Notes: generated by a model not told the origin, from the letters alone. A stretch of 64,000 nt of DNA from Dyella marensis (GCF_900112865.1 NZ_FONH01000002.1:104113-168112), one strand, 5' to 3'. Shown: positions 1 to 10,310, numbered from the stretch's first letter. Program-made: numbers and translations.

Positions 1-1129
1 GCGGATCGTTGGCCGCCTGCGTGCCCAGCAAGGCCGCCGCCTCGCTCTGCCGCCCCTGCCCGTTCCACAGATGGCAACTCGAGCACGCGCCCTGGAACAG
101 ATGCTGGCCGAGGCCGCCCTGCGCCAGCTCCTCGGCGCCCGGGGCGCTCGCGCTGGAGGCCAGCGCCAGCGCCGGCCGGTCGTTCACTTCGCTGCCGGCG
201 CTGCCCTGCTGCGGTTTCACCTCGCGCAGATAAGTGACCAGGGCGCCGATGTCCTCGGGCGTCAGGTATTGCAGGCTGTACTGCACCACTTCGCCCATCG
301 GGCCGGAGGCCGTGCCGCGGCCGCTGGCATGCCCCTTGGACAAATAATCGGCCAGTTGCTGCTCGCTCCAGTTGCCGATGCCATAGGTCTTGTCGGACGT
401 GATGTTATAGGCCTTCCAGCCTTGCAGTACTTCGCCCGACAGCGCGTCGCCGCGCTTGAGCGCATACATGGCGTTGCGCGGCGTGTGGCATTCGTCGCAA
501 TGGCCCAGGGCGGTGGCCAGGTAGGCGCCGCGGTTCCACGCCTGCGACTTGCCCTGCACCGGCTCGTAGCGCTGCTTCTTCAGGAACAGCGCGTTCCACA
601 CGCTCAGGCCCCAGCGCTGGTCGAACGGAAACGACAGCTCGTTCGGCCGCGCCGGCGCGTGCTTCGGCGGCAGGCTGAACAGGTAGGCCTTGATGGCGAG
701 CACGTCGTCGCGGCTCAGCGCCGTATACGAGGTGTACGGGAAGGCCGGATACAAGGGCTTGCCGTCCTTGCGCACGCCCGCATGCAGCGCGCGCACGAAC
801 TCGTCGTCGCTCCAGTCGCCGATGCCGGTTTCCTTGTCTGCGGTGATATTGGTCGAGTAGATGGTGCCGAACGGCATCTTGAACGCCACGCCGCCGGTAT
901 ACGGCTGTCCGCCGGGCACCGTGTGGCAAGCCGCGCAGTCAGCCGCACGCGTGAGGTATTCGCCGCGGGCCACGGGGTCGGTGAGGCTGGCCGGCGCACC
1001 CGCGGCCGCGGGTTGCGGCGCGCCGGTCTCCTTGCCATCGCCGACAATGAACCAGGCGTAGGCGGTAAAGGCGGCGGCGCCCACCACCACGATGGCGATC
1101 AAGGCCAGGATCATGCGCACGAGTTTCAT
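1..1129 (-). CDS. Cytochrome c subunit of molybdenum hydroxylase (partial, cut by left edge)
   Basis: Membrane-anchored periplasmic multihaem cytochrome c that would take electrons from the molybdenum hydroxylase encoded just upstream. Reading the minus strand from the ATG at 1129 gives an N-terminal hydrophobic anchor (about residues 5-28) and then three haem-binding CxxCH motifs, CAACH, CDECH and CSSCH, the last close to the window edge. This is the layout of the three-haem gluconate/alcohol dehydrogenase-type cytochromes that accompany IorAB-like enzymes. The ATG overlaps the stop of the preceding gene (ATGA), so translation is probably coupled. The C-terminus lies outside the window. Confidence 0.88.
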   Translation of the reverse strand, partial: MKLVRMILALIAIVVVGAAAFTAYAWFIVGDGKETGAPQPAAAGAPASLTDPVARGEYLTRAADCAACHTVPGGQPYTGGVAFKMPFGTIYSTNITADKETGIGDWSDDEFVRALHAGVRKDGKPLYPAFPYTSYTALSRDDVLAIKAYLFSLPPKHAPARPNELSFPFDQRWGLSVWNALFLKKQRYEPVQGKSQAWNRGAYLATALGHCDECHTPRNAMYALKRGDALSGEVLQGWKAYNITSDKTYGIGNWSEQQLADYLSKGHASGRGTASGPMGEVVQYSLQYLTPEDIGALVTYLREVKPQQGSAGSEVNDRPALALASSASAPGAEELAQGGLGQHLFQGACSSCHLWNGQGRQSEAAALLGTQAANDP

Positions 1130-3396
1130 GCCATCCCCTCCTTCGCAGCGGCGGCCCGGTCGGTCGCCTGGGTGATGACGGCCTTCAGCGCGTCGGGCCC
1201 CTGGACCAGCGCAGCGCGGTCGATCGGATAGCTGCGCAGGCGCACGCCGGTGGCGGCGAACAGCGCATTGAACAGGGCCGGGAAGGCCATCACCGTGCCG
1301 GTCTCGCCGATGCCGCCGGGTGCTTCCTTGCTGTCGACCAGGTGCACTTCGAGCGCCGGCGTCTCGTTGATGCGCATCATGCGGTAGTCGTTGAAGTTGT
1401 GTTGCTCCACCGCGCCATGCTTGATGGTGATGCCGTTGTACAGCGCGGCGGTCCAGCCGAAGATCAGGCCGCCCTGCACCTGCGCGGCCACCGTATTGGG
1501 ATTGACCGCGATGCCGCAGTCGACCGCGGCCACCGCGCGGCGCAGCTTCACCTCGCCCTGCGGCGACACCTCCGCCTCGACGATCACGCACAGGTAACTG
1601 CCGAACGGCGCCGCCACCGCCACGCCGCGACCGACCCGCGCCGGCAGGCTGCCCTTGCCCCAGCCGGCCTTTTCGGCGGCGAGATTCAGCACGCCCAGCG
1701 CGCGCGGGTTCTTCTGCAGCTGTTCGCGGCGATAGACCAGCGGATCCTTGCCGGCGGCATGCGCCAGCTCGTCCATGAAGCTCTCGACCACGAATACGTT
1801 GTGCACGGGACCGACACCGCGCCACCAGCCGAGGTGCACGCCCTCGGGCATGTCGTGGCGTACCCATTCGACTTTCATGTTAGGGAACTCGTACGGCACA
1901 TCGGCGGCGCATTCGATCGCATCCGAATCCATGCCGTTCTTGCCCATCGCCCCGGGCGCGAAGGTGGCCAGCACCGAGCCGCTGGCGATGCGGTGTGTCC
2001 ATGCCACCGGCTTGCCGTCGTCGCCCAGGGTGGCGGCGATGCGGTCGTAGTAGGCGGGCCGGTAGCGGTCGTGCGCGATGTCTTCCTCGCGCGTCCACAC
2101 CATCTTGAGCGGATAGCTGACCTGCCGCGCGAAGGCCACGGCCTGCTCGACCGGATCCTCGAACAGCCTTCGCCCGAAACCGCCGCCCATGTACTGGTTG
2201 TGCACCACGATGCTCTCGGGCTTGAGCCCGGTGAGCTTGGCGGCGACATCCACGCAGCGTGCCGGCACCTGGGTGCCGGTCCAGATATCGCAACCATCGG
2301 GGCGCACATGGACGATGGCGTTCTGCGGCTCCATGGTGGCGTGCGCCAGCAAGGGCAGCTGATAGGTGGCTTCCAGCGCCTTGCCTTTCACGCCGTCGAC
2401 GTTGCCGACCGCCTTGCCGGGAATCGGCGTGCCATGCTTCGACGCCTCGGCCAGATCCTTGAACAGCTGCTCGGTGGAGTACTGCGCGTTGGGACCGTGA
2501 TCCCAGGTGATGTCCAACGCATCGAGCGCCTGCTTCGCGGCCCAGAAATGCTCGCCCACCGCGGCCACCGCGTTGTCGATCTTCAGCACGGCGACGAAAC
2601 CGGGCACCTGGCGTGCGCGGCTGTCGTCGACCGCCACCAGCTTGCCGCCGAAGGTGGGGCAGGCCTTGACCGTGGCGACCTTCATGTCCGGCACGCGCAG
2701 GTCGATGCCGAACTGCAGCGAGCCGTCGACCTTGCCGGCGGTGTCTACGCGGCGCAGCGGCTTGCCGATCAGGGCGAATTGCGCGGCGTCCTTTTCCTGC
2801 ACCTTGTCGGGCACGGGCAGTTGCGCGGCGGCGTTGGCGACCTCGCCATAACCCAAGCTGCGCCCGCTCGCCTCGTGCCGGATCACGCCGCGCGCCACCG
2901 TGCATTGCGCCGGATCCACTTTCCATTTCGCGGCCGCCGCGCCGACCAGCAAGGCGCGCGCCGCGGCGCCGGCCTGGCGCAGGGTGGTCCAGCAGAAGCG
3001 GATGGTGGTGGAACCGCCGGTAGCCTGTTCGCCCAGCAGCGGGTTGGCGTAGAGCTTGCGGTTGGCGGGCGCGTGCTCGACCACGACCTGGTCCAGTCCC
3101 AGGTCCATTTCCTCGGCCAGCAGCGTGGCCTGGCCGCTGTACGCACCCTGCCCCATCTCGATGCTCGGCATCACCAGGTGCACCGCGCCGTCGGTGCCGA
3201 CGCGGATGAAGGCGTTCGGCGCGAACGCCGCATCGCCCGCCGCGACCGGCCCTTGTGCCGCAGCGCGGCCGAGCACCTTGGCGCCGCCGCCGAGCCAGAG
3301 GAAGGCGACGACGAGGCCGCCCAATTTCAAAGCCTCGCGCCGCGACGGGTTGTCGGGTTGGCTCTCGCCGAGGGGCTGGTCGAAGCGCACGTTCAT
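1126..3396 (-). CDS. Molybdopterin-binding subunit of xanthine-oxidase-family hydroxylase (IorB-like)
   Basis: Large catalytic subunit (756 aa) of a periplasmic aldehyde/N-heterocycle oxidoreductase. It starts at the ATG at 3396, where MNVRFDQP follows directly on the iron-sulfur gene. Residues 18-50 hold a twin-arginine-like signal ([10 protein letters not shown], then a hydrophobic run ending in AAAQG), as in isoquinoline 1-oxidoreductase and nicotinate-type IorB proteins. The family's catalytic glutamate lies in a GIGETGTV motif near the C-terminus. It overlaps both neighbours by 4 bp. The substrate cannot be read from sequence: an aldehyde or a nitrogen heterocycle is likely. Confidence 0.9.
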   Translation of the reverse strand: MNVRFDQPLGESQPDNPSRREALKLGGLVVAFLWLGGGAKVLGRAAAQGPVAAGDAAFAPNAFIRVGTDGAVHLVMPSIEMGQGAYSGQATLLAEEMDLGLDQVVVEHAPANRKLYANPLLGEQATGGSTTIRFCWTTLRQAGAAARALLVGAAAAKWKVDPAQCTVARGVIRHEASGRSLGYGEVANAAAQLPVPDKVQEKDAAQFALIGKPLRRVDTAGKVDGSLQFGIDLRVPDMKVATVKACPTFGGKLVAVDDSRARQVPGFVAVLKIDNAVAAVGEHFWAAKQALDALDITWDHGPNAQYSTEQLFKDLAEASKHGTPIPGKAVGNVDGVKGKALEATYQLPLLAHATMEPQNAIVHVRPDGCDIWTGTQVPARCVDVAAKLTGLKPESIVVHNQYMGGGFGRRLFEDPVEQAVAFARQVSYPLKMVWTREEDIAHDRYRPAYYDRIAATLGDDGKPVAWTHRIASGSVLATFAPGAMGKNGMDSDAIECAADVPYEFPNMKVEWVRHDMPEGVHLGWWRGVGPVHNVFVVESFMDELAHAAGKDPLVYRREQLQKNPRALGVLNLAAEKAGWGKGSLPARVGRGVAVAAPFGSYLCVIVEAEVSPQGEVKLRRAVAAVDCGIAVNPNTVAAQVQGGLIFGWTAALYNGITIKHGAVEQHNFNDYRMMRINETPALEVHLVDSKEAPGGIGETGTVMAFPALFNALFAATGVRLRSYPIDRAALVQGPDALKAVITQATDRAAAAKEGMA

Positions 3397-3941
3397 GCCA
3401 CGCCCTCCACGCGAACGAAGGAAAGCACCTGGCCGGTCGCGGCGGCCTGGTTCGGCGCTTCGTTGGGCAGCGTCTGCGGCGCCACCTTCTGGCCGGTGGC
3501 GACCTGCCTGATCGCCTCGCGGATGCGCACATACGTGCCGCAGCGGCAGATGTTGCCGGACATGGCGACGTCGATTTCCGCATCGCTCGGCTCCGGCGTC
3601 GCTGCCAGCAGCGCGGCGGCCGACATGATCTGGCCGGACTGGCAATAGCCGCACTGCACGACTTCGATATCCAGCCAGGCCTGCTGCACCTTCTTGCCGA
3701 CCGCGCTGGCGCCGACGCCCTCGATGGTGGTGACCGCCTTGGTGCCCACCGCCGCGACCGGCAGCACGCACGAACGCACCGCCGCGCCGTCGAGGTGCAC
3801 CGTGCAGGCGCCGCATTGCGCGATGCCGCAACCGAACTTGGTGCCGGTCAGGCCGATCACGTCGCGCAGCACCCATAGCAGGGGCATGTCGTCCGGGACG
3901 TCGACCGAGCGGGATTCACCGTTGATATTCAGGACGATCAT
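3393..3941 (-). CDS. [2Fe-2S] subunit of molybdenum hydroxylase (IorA-like)
   Basis: Small electron-transfer subunit, 182 aa from the ATG at 3941. That start is preceded by a strong GGAGG ribosome site, so an upstream ATG in the same frame is not needed. The N-terminal plant-ferredoxin-like domain carries Cys38, Cys43, Cys46 and Cys58, and the C-terminal helical domain carries Cys97, Cys100, Cys132 and Cys134. These are the eight ligands of the two [2Fe-2S] clusters in this family. There is no signal peptide. It would be carried out with the Tat-dependent large subunit encoded by the overlapping next gene. Confidence 0.93.
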   Translation of the reverse strand: MIVLNINGESRSVDVPDDMPLLWVLRDVIGLTGTKFGCGIAQCGACTVHLDGAAVRSCVLPVAAVGTKAVTTIEGVGASAVGKKVQQAWLDIEVVQCGYCQSGQIMSAAALLAATPEPSDAEIDVAMSGNICRCGTYVRIREAIRQVATGQKVAPQTLPNEAPNQAAATGQVLSFVRVEGVA

Positions 3942-3991
3942 GTTGCCTCCGCGTCTGTGCATGGGCGATGTCGGTGCGCGAACGCGACGGG

Positions 3992-4591
3992 CTATCCGCT
4001 GCCCGTGCGCCAGCGTTCGTAGTCGTCCGGCGTATCGATGTCGATGCGGGCCTCGGGCATGGGCAGCGCCTGTACCTGGTCCGCGTAAAGAGCGAGCAGG
4101 CTGCGCGCGCCTTCGGGGCCGTGCAGCAGGTCCAGCTCATGGAAGAAGCGCGAGGGGAACAGACAGGGCACGCCGACCACGCCGTCGCCGTAATCGGCGG
4201 CGACGATGCGGTCGGGCGCGGCCGCATCCGCCAAGGCTTGCAATTGCGCGGCGCCGAGTGCCGGCTGGTCGCACAGGCAGACGGTGACGCCGGTCAGTTC
4301 CGGGTGGCGTTCGCGCAGGCGTCGCACGCCGAAGGCGAGCGAACCGCCCATGCCCGACGGCCAGCCGGCGTGGAAGGCGGTATCGAGCGGCAGGCCTTCC
4401 AGCGCGACCTCGACGTCCTCCCGATAGGCGCCGATCACCACCGTCACCCAGGGCGATACGCGCAAGGCCTCGCGCGCGACGCGGCGCACCAGCGGCTCGC
4501 CATCGATCGCCACCAGTTGCTTGGCCGAGCCATAGCGCACCGCGCCGCCGGCGGCGAGCAGGACGATGCCCAGGGCGCGCGCGGCGGTCAT
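3992..4591 (-). CDS. MobA/MocA-like molybdopterin nucleotidyltransferase
   Basis: A 199-aa NTP-transferase that probably attaches CMP to molybdopterin, giving the cytosine-dinucleotide cofactor used by this enzyme family. The N-terminal loop [15 protein letters not shown] (residues 12-26) matches the nucleotide-binding signature of MobA/MocA, and the CDQPAL motif near residue 117 supplies the metal-binding aspartate. Its start overlaps the xdhC-like stop (ATGA), and the iron-sulfur gene follows after 50 bp, so all five genes look like one transcript. MocA (CTP) is favoured over MobA (GTP) only from this context. Confidence 0.87.
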   Translation of the reverse strand: MTAARALGIVLLAAGGAVRYGSAKQLVAIDGEPLVRRVAREALRVSPWVTVVIGAYREDVEVALEGLPLDTAFHAGWPSGMGGSLAFGVRRLRERHPELTGVTVCLCDQPALGAAQLQALADAAAPDRIVAADYGDGVVGVPCLFPSRFFHELDLLHGPEGARSLLALYADQVQALPMPEARIDIDTPDDYERWRTGSG

Positions 4592-5682
4592 GAATGGATC
4601 GGCCCTTCGATGCGGCTGAGCCGGGCGCCGGAACGCGCGCGCATCGCGGCCATGATTTCCGCGGCGACGGAGAGCGCGATTTCCTGCGCCGTCTCCGAAC
4701 CGATATCCAGGCCGGCCGGCGCATGGATCGCCGTGGCGGATACGGGCACGGCATCGCGGATGCGGCCGGCGCGTTCGCGCGAGCCGATCACGCCGAGATA
4801 GGCCAGGGGCAGCGGCGCCAGCGCCTGCACATAGGCGAGGTCGCGCTCATAATGATGTGTCATCACCACGACCGCGGTCTGCCGGTCGAACGGGAGCTGT
4901 TCCGGCAGCATCTCGGGCGCGGCATGCAACTGCGCGCCCACGCCATTGAGGCGCTCGCGCGCCACCGCGACATGCTCGACCAGCGTGGTCTGCCAACCCA
5001 GGCCATGCGCCAGGCGCGACAAGGCCAATGCGCATTCGCTGTAGCCGACCACCACCAGCGCGGGCTTGGGTCGCCACGCTTCGAGCAGGACATCCAGTTG
5101 CGCACCATCCGCCTCGGCGCGCTCGAGCACGGCGCCGCCCGCCTCGGCGACATCCGCCAGGGCATGGATACGTTGCGCGAGACCCTGCGCGGGAATATCG
5201 GTCCAATGTCCCGCCGCATGGCGGATCAGGCGCCACGGTCGCGGCGTGTGCACTTCGCCGTCGCGCGAAAACACCGTGGCGACGCTGGCCGGTGCACGCT
5301 CCTCGTGCAGCCTGGCCAGCACGTCCAGGAAGTGGAAATCCGCCGGCTGCACCAGCGGCTCGATCAGCACGTCCAGCTCGCCGCCGCAGCCGACTTCCAT
5401 CAGCAGGTCGAGGTTGGATTCGCGGTTGTAGGGCACCAGCGCGGGCGTGCGCTCCGCCATGGCGCGCTGCGCGCGCAGCACGATGTCGCGCTGGGGGCAA
5501 CCGCCGGCCAGGGCGCAGGTCACTGTGCCGTCGGCATGCACCAGCATGCGGGCGCCGGCACGCCGGAAGGTCGAACCGCTGGTGCGGACAATCGTGGCCA
5601 GTGCGGCTGGCTCGGGCGCGCTGCGCGCGCGGAGCTGCTGGACCGCCGCAAAGAGTTGGGGGAACTCCTGCGAAGCATTCAT
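4588..5682 (-). CDS. XdhC-family molybdenum cofactor sulfuration/insertion chaperone
   Basis: A 364-aa XdhC/CoxI-type protein that binds molybdenum cofactor, promotes its sulfuration and hands it to the apo-hydroxylase. Visible family features are the RTSGSTFRRAGARML segment (residues 33-47), the GGC motif at about 60-62, the EVGCGGELDVLIEP segment, and a C-terminal Rossmann-like domain starting with VVVGYSECALAL at about residue 215. It is the first gene of the minus-strand molybdenum hydroxylase operon and is divergent from the siderophore operon. The 196-bp gap is shared with the Fur-controlled promoter. Confidence 0.88.
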   Translation of the reverse strand: MNASQEFPQLFAAVQQLRARSAPEPAALATIVRTSGSTFRRAGARMLVHADGTVTCALAGGCPQRDIVLRAQRAMAERTPALVPYNRESNLDLLMEVGCGGELDVLIEPLVQPADFHFLDVLARLHEERAPASVATVFSRDGEVHTPRPWRLIRHAAGHWTDIPAQGLAQRIHALADVAEAGGAVLERAEADGAQLDVLLEAWRPKPALVVVGYSECALALSRLAHGLGWQTTLVEHVAVARERLNGVGAQLHAAPEMLPEQLPFDRQTAVVVMTHHYERDLAYVQALAPLPLAYLGVIGSRERAGRIRDAVPVSATAIHAPAGLDIGSETAQEIALSVAAEIMAAMRARSGARLSRIEGPIHS

Positions 5683-5819
5683 TCGATGTCGCCTGCCCGT
5701 GTCAGCCCGACCATGCTAGTCGTCCGCTCCGACGCTTGGCAACCGCGGCGGCGTTGACGCACGCGGTGCTCGCGATCACGAAATGGGTTTCGTCGGCGAC
5801 ACTTCGCGGTCGCGACTTG

Positions 5820-5848
5820 TTGATAATCATTCTCATTAAACCTATGCT
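5820..5848 (+). promoter_or_regulatory. Sigma-70 promoter overlapped by a Fur box, siderophore operon
   Basis: TTGATA (5820-5825) and TATGCT (5843-5848) are separated by exactly 17 bp, a near-consensus sigma-70 promoter. A Fur-like operator, GATAATCATTCTCATTAAA (5822-5840), covers the -35 element and spacer and matches the GATAAT-x-ATTxTC pattern well. Iron-bound Fur would block RNA polymerase here. The first gene starts about 30 bp downstream of the -10 element, which gives a short leader. Confidence 0.8.
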
Positions 5849-5878
5849 GGCGGCCCTCCCACCTAGGCCCAGCCACGC

Positions 5879-6607
5879 ATGCCGCGTTCGATCGGACTCC
5901 TGCAATCCGTACCCAGCCCCCTGCTGTGCGAAATGCTGGGCCATGCCGGCTATGACTTCGTGCTGCTCGACCTGGAGCATGTGCTGCTCTCGCCGGACCA
6001 ACTCCAGCACGCCATCCGCGCCTGCGAACTGGGCGGCTGCGCGCCATGGGTGCGCGTGCCGGAAGTGGACGAGAAGCTGATCGGCCGCGTGCTCGATGCC
6101 GGCGCCAGGGGCGTGGTGATTTCCCGCCTGGAAACGGTCGAGCAGGCCGAACGCGCCGTCGCCGCCGCGCGCTTTCCGCCGCTGGGCCGGCGCGGCATCA
6201 CCGGCGGGCGGGTCACCGGCTTCGGCAAGACCGCGCTGCCGGACTACATCGAGCAGGCCAACCGCGAGATCCACGTCGTGCCGATGATCGAAAGCGAAGC
6301 GGGCGTGCGCGCGCTGCCGCAGATCCTCGCCGTGCCCGGCATCTCGCTGGTGATGGAAGGCGCGCTGGACCTGGCGCTCGACCTCGGCCTGGGTCCGCAA
6401 CCGCTGCATGCCGACGTGTGGCAGCGGCTGCAGGACATCGCCGACTGCTGCGACACCGCCGGCATCCCGTTCTGCCCCAACCCGCGCAACGAACAACAAC
6501 TGCGCTACTGGGCCGCCCGCGAGGTGCGCTGGATGCTCGCCGGCGAAGACCGCGGCCTGCTGCTGGCCGCCCTGCGCGATCGCGCCGCCGCCCTGCGCGC
6601 GTCCTGA
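5879..6607 (+). CDS. HpcH/HpaI-family aldolase, SbnG-like citrate synthase for siderophore assembly
   Basis: A 242-aa TIM-barrel protein of the HpcH/HpaI aldolase family. It shows the family segments FVLLDLEH (about residues 23-30), ARGVVISRLET (catalytic-site arginine and glutamate region) and PMIESEAGV. As first gene of a citrate-based siderophore operon it most resembles SbnG, which condenses oxaloacetate and acetyl-CoA into citrate for staphyloferrin B. The role in citrate supply is inferred from that context; the fold assignment is firm. It starts 30 bp below the Fur-controlled promoter, and the receptor gene follows after 31 bp. Confidence 0.82.
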   Translation: MPRSIGLLQSVPSPLLCEMLGHAGYDFVLLDLEHVLLSPDQLQHAIRACELGGCAPWVRVPEVDEKLIGRVLDAGARGVVISRLETVEQAERAVAAARFPPLGRRGITGGRVTGFGKTALPDYIEQANREIHVVPMIESEAGVRALPQILAVPGISLVMEGALDLALDLGLGPQPLHADVWQRLQDIADCCDTAGIPFCPNPRNEQQLRYWAAREVRWMLAGEDRGLLLAALRDRAAALRAS

Positions 6608-6638
6608 GCTTCCCCCTTCCCCGCTTGGAACACTTCAC

Positions 6639-8747
6639 GTGACCGGAACACACCGCCCGCATCTCCTTGGCCTGGCCATCGCCTGCGCACTCTGCGCCGC
6701 CACCGCACATGCGGACGACACCACCGCGCCGAACAAGCCGCGCGAGCTCGAAGCCGTGCAGGTGCAAGGCAATGTGCTGGGCAGTTCCTCGAAGGAAAAC
6801 GTGCGCACCTACGCCGGCAGCCGCAAGGTGATCGGCAGCGAGGACCTGGCCAACGGCGCCAACCGCTCGCTCGACGACGCCCTGCAACAGGTGCCCGGCA
6901 TCAAGATCTTCGACGAGACCGGCACCGGCGTGCTGCCGCAGATCATGCTGCGCGGCCTGTACGAGAGCCGCAGCGGCCGCGTGCAGGTGCTGGAGGACGG
7001 TATCCCGCTGTCGCTGGCGCCGTACGGCCAGACCAGCCTGTCGCTGTTCCCGGTGACCATGAATCAGATCGACCGCATCGACATCGTGCGCGGCGGCGCT
7101 GCCGTGCAGTACGGCCCCAACAATGTCGGCGGCGTGATCAACCTGGTCAGCAAGCCCATCCCCGAACGCTGGACCACCACGCTGGGCGAGAAGATCACCG
7201 CCGGCGGTGCCGGCCGTTACCTGCGCGACACCACGCTGAGCACCGGCGGCTACCTCACGCCGGATTTCGGCCTGCAGGTCGATGCCGACTGGAACAAGGG
7301 CCAGTACTGGCGCGAGCACAGCGGCACCGACGTGAAGAACCTGCGCCTGCGCGCCGAATGGTGGCTGGCCGACGACAAGCTGCTGAAGGCGCAGGTGCAG
7401 CGCTACGTCGCCAACATGGACATGGCCGGCGCGCTGTCGGTCGCCGACTACGAGGAAAATCCGCGCCAGGCCACCCGTCCGCTGGACCGCTTCACCGGAC
7501 GCACCACGCGCGCCTCGCTCACCTGGCAGCAGGATCTCGGCGCCTGGGGTCCGTTCGACCAGTCGCAGTTCACCTGGACCAACTTCAGCGCCGACAGCAG
7601 CCGCAACTTCATCGTCGGCATGCGCCGCCTCGCCACCGAGACCTGGCGCCCCGACCTGGCGCCGCAGCTGCTGCAGAGCGCGCCGCGCGGCTTCAAGGTC
7701 TATGGCAGCGAGCCGCGTATCGCCTTGCACGTGGATTCCGGCAACGTCACGCAGCAGTGGACCGCCGGCGTGCGCGCGGTGCGCGAGGACATCGACTTCC
7801 TGGTCGGCAACACGGGCCTGGACAACGGTGTGTACACGCTGGTGCGCAACTGGCAGTTCAAGGATCGCGCCTGGTCGGCCTATGTCAGCGACGCCATCGG
7901 GTTGTTCAACGACCGCCTGACCGTCACGCCGGGCCTGCGCTACGAGCACCTCAATTCCACCTATCTCAACCGCGCCAACGGCATCAGCACGCAGAACAAT
8001 GTGCGCAATGCCCTGCCCGGCCTCACCGTCGGCTACAAGGCCAGCTCGCAGTGGTACGTCTACGCCGACGCGCAGCGTTCCCTGCGCGCGCCGCAGGTGA
8101 CGCAGATCATCTACGGCGACAACCTCGACTCCGAGCTGGCCTGGAACTACGAGGCCGGTGCACGCTACATGCCGGTCGAGGGCACCAGCATCAACCTCGA
8201 CGTGTACCGCATCGATTTCGACAAGCAGATCCAGCTCGACAACACCACGCGCACCTACGCCAACCTGGGCAAGACCCGCCACCAGGGCGCGGAGCTGGAG
8301 CTGGAATGGAGCCCGCCCAGTCTGCGTGCGCTCAAGCTCAGCGCCGGCTATGCCTATCTAGACGCCAGCCAGCAGTCCGGCCAGTATGCCGGCCGGCGCG
8401 TGCCGTATACCTCGCGCAACCAGCTCAACCTCGGCGCGAGCTACAGCCGTGGCGACACCGTCGTCGCGCTGACCAGCTATTACTTCAGCAAGGCCTACAG
8501 CGACGCCGCCAACACGGTGCGCGAGAACGCCATCGCTTCGGTCGGACAGCTGCCTTCATACTGGGTATGGAACATGCAGTTCACACAGATGCTGATGCGC
8601 GCGGGCAGCAGCACGCTCAAGGGCACGCTGGCGGTGAACAACCTGTTCGATCGCCGCTATTGGTATCGCGGCATCGACACCAGCCCGTGGGGCCGCCAGG
8701 CGGCGCCGGGCCGCACGGTAACGGCGGGTGTGGAACTTGCGTTCTGA
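6639..8747 (+). CDS. TonB-dependent ferric-siderophore outer-membrane receptor
   Basis: A 702-aa outer-membrane receptor, probably for the ferric form of the siderophore made by this operon (PvuA/XsuA-like). The GTG at 6639 is chosen because it gives a clean signal peptide (cleaved after ATAHA, residue 25). A TonB-box-like EAVQVQG follows, then a plug domain (DALQQVPGIKIFDETGTG... RIDIVRGGAAVQYGPNNVGG) and a long barrel ending in phenylalanine (VELAF). There is no N-terminal signalling domain, so control is by Fur rather than a FecIR-type cascade. The ribosome site before the GTG is weak. Confidence 0.92.
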   Translation: MTGTHRPHLLGLAIACALCAATAHADDTTAPNKPRELEAVQVQGNVLGSSSKENVRTYAGSRKVIGSEDLANGANRSLDDALQQVPGIKIFDETGTGVLPQIMLRGLYESRSGRVQVLEDGIPLSLAPYGQTSLSLFPVTMNQIDRIDIVRGGAAVQYGPNNVGGVINLVSKPIPERWTTTLGEKITAGGAGRYLRDTTLSTGGYLTPDFGLQVDADWNKGQYWREHSGTDVKNLRLRAEWWLADDKLLKAQVQRYVANMDMAGALSVADYEENPRQATRPLDRFTGRTTRASLTWQQDLGAWGPFDQSQFTWTNFSADSSRNFIVGMRRLATETWRPDLAPQLLQSAPRGFKVYGSEPRIALHVDSGNVTQQWTAGVRAVREDIDFLVGNTGLDNGVYTLVRNWQFKDRAWSAYVSDAIGLFNDRLTVTPGLRYEHLNSTYLNRANGISTQNNVRNALPGLTVGYKASSQWYVYADAQRSLRAPQVTQIIYGDNLDSELAWNYEAGARYMPVEGTSINLDVYRIDFDKQIQLDNTTRTYANLGKTRHQGAELELEWSPPSLRALKLSAGYAYLDASQQSGQYAGRRVPYTSRNQLNLGASYSRGDTVVALTSYYFSKAYSDAANTVRENAIASVGQLPSYWVWNMQFTQMLMRAGSSTLKGTLAVNNLFDRRYWYRGIDTSPWGRQAAPGRTVTAGVELAF

Positions 8748-9089
8748 CACAACGTGACGCATCGCACGCCGCCGCAAGCTGTCTTGCAACTGCAACCCGG
8801 CGTTGACGCAGCACATACTTGTGTCCATGCAAGATGAAGTATCCGCATCGGCACCGGACCTGAGCCTCTCGCGATAAGGCAAGGATGTATCGCGATCGGC
8901 GTGCCGGCGGCGGACCGCAGCACTACCGAGCCAGCCGGGATGTTCTTCCCGGCCCAGCCACCACAGCCCAGACCAACCCTTCGGCGCACGGCCGAGGATG
9001 ACGCGTGGATGGCTCGTGCGATTTTGCGCATCGGCCGCCACACGCATCCGCTGGCCCGTTGCGCGCTGCTTCAATACACGGATGCCTCC
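8748..9089. other. 342-bp gap inside the siderophore operon
   Basis: No convincing gene and no second Fur box are visible. The gap holds a 7-bp perfect hairpin, GCCGGGA (8934-8940) and TCCCGGC (8947-8953), with no T-tract. This could attenuate or process the mRNA between the receptor and the biosynthesis genes. The frame of the ligase is open back to about 8901, but that segment looks non-coding (proline-rich, no recognisable domain). Confidence 0.4.
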
Positions 9090-10310
9090 ATGACCGAGAA
9101 CCTGTCGCCCCTGGTGATCCTGACCCACGTCCGCCATGCAGCGGTCACCGAGGGCTTTCTTCCCGCCGCGCATCGCCTCGGTCTGCCGGTGGTGCTGCTG
9201 ACCGACCACCGGCTCGAACACCTGGAATACTTCGGCGCCGAACCGCAGCACGCGCCACAGCAGATCATCGAGTGCGACGTGTTCAATCCGCTGGGTGTGA
9301 TCGACGTGCTGCACGGCGCCGGCATCCGTCCCGTCGCGGTGTTCTCCAACAGCGATCACCTGCAGACCAGCACCGCCCTGGTGGCCGAGGCGTTCGGTCT
9401 GCCGGGCAAGCCGTGGCGCGTGTGCTACGCGGCCAAGAACAAGGCCGCGATGCGCGAGCGCCTGCGCTCGCTCGGCCTGCCCACGCCGTGGTTCGAAAGC
9501 CTGATGCCCGGCCAGGCCGTCCCCGCGCATGCGCCGTGGCCGCTGATCGCCAAGCCGCGTGAAGGCGTGGCCAGCCTCGACGTGCAGCTGTGCGCCAACC
9601 CGGGCGAGCTGCAGCACTACCTGCAGGCGTTCTGGCAACGCCACCCGGGGCGTGCGGTCTTGCTGGAGGAATTCCTGCACGGTCCGCTGTTCACGCTCGA
9701 AACGCTCAGCGACCGCAAGCAAACTCAGGCCGTAGGCGGCTTCGATGTGACGCTGTCCGACCCGCCGCATTTCATCGAGCTGGAAGCGCGCTGGAACGGC
9801 CCGGCCGGCCTGCGGCAGCGGCAGCAGGCGCTGGCGCAGGTGCTGGCCTTCGGCGTCGACTTCGGCGTCTGCCACAGCGAATTCATCCTCACCGAGCGCG
9901 GCCCCGTGCTGGTCGAGATCAATTACCGCAGCATCGGCGACGGCCGCGAATTCATGCTGGACCGGATGTTCGGACAGCGCTGGTTCGAGGGCATCCTGCG
10001 CCTGCACCTGGGCCAGCCGCTGGCGCCGCCACAGCCGTCGAGCGAACACGCGCTGGTGCGCTACTACGTGGCGCGCGAGGAAGGCCGGCTGCTGCAGATC
10101 AGCGACGACCAGGCGCGCCAGCACGAGCGCGCGCATGTCGCTTACCGCCGCCTGCGCCAGCAGGGCGACGAGATCCGCCTGAGCCGTTCCAACAAGGACT
10201 ATCTCGGCGTGCTGAGCATCGTGGCCGAGACCGAGCACGATCTCGGCCAGGCGCTGCATGCGGTCGAACCGGAACTGCACTGGCAGATCATGCAGGGAGC
10301 GGAAGCATGA
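9090..10310 (+). CDS. ATP-grasp ligase of vibrioferrin-type siderophore synthesis (PvsA-like)
   Basis: A 406-aa ATP-grasp enzyme in the position of pvsA/xssA, whose product joins amino-acid-type building blocks in vibrioferrin assembly. Visible features are a lysine-containing nucleotide segment (WPLIAKPREGVASLDV, about residues 150-165), the LLEEFLHGP glutamate strand, and a C-terminal metal site, VLVEINYRSIGDG, about residues 270-282. The ATG at 9090 (MTENLSP) is chosen because the homologous part starts there. An in-frame ATG at 9009 is possible. Its stop overlaps the next start (ATGA). Confidence 0.82.
   Translation: MTENLSPLVILTHVRHAAVTEGFLPAAHRLGLPVVLLTDHRLEHLEYFGAEPQHAPQQIIECDVFNPLGVIDVLHGAGIRPVAVFSNSDHLQTSTALVAEAFGLPGKPWRVCYAAKNKAAMRERLRSLGLPTPWFESLMPGQAVPAHAPWPLIAKPREGVASLDVQLCANPGELQHYLQAFWQRHPGRAVLLEEFLHGPLFTLETLSDRKQTQAVGGFDVTLSDPPHFIELEARWNGPAGLRQRQQALAQVLAFGVDFGVCHSEFILTERGPVLVEINYRSIGDGREFMLDRMFGQRWFEGILRLHLGQPLAPPQPSSEHALVRYYVAREEGRLLQISDDQARQHERAHVAYRRLRQQGDEIRLSRSNKDYLGVLSIVAETEHDLGQALHAVEPELHWQIMQGAEA

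Noticed and set aside
8901..9089. N-terminal extension of the ATP-grasp ligase
   Set aside because: The extra ~63 residues are proline-rich and unlike the family; homology begins at MTENLSP (9090).
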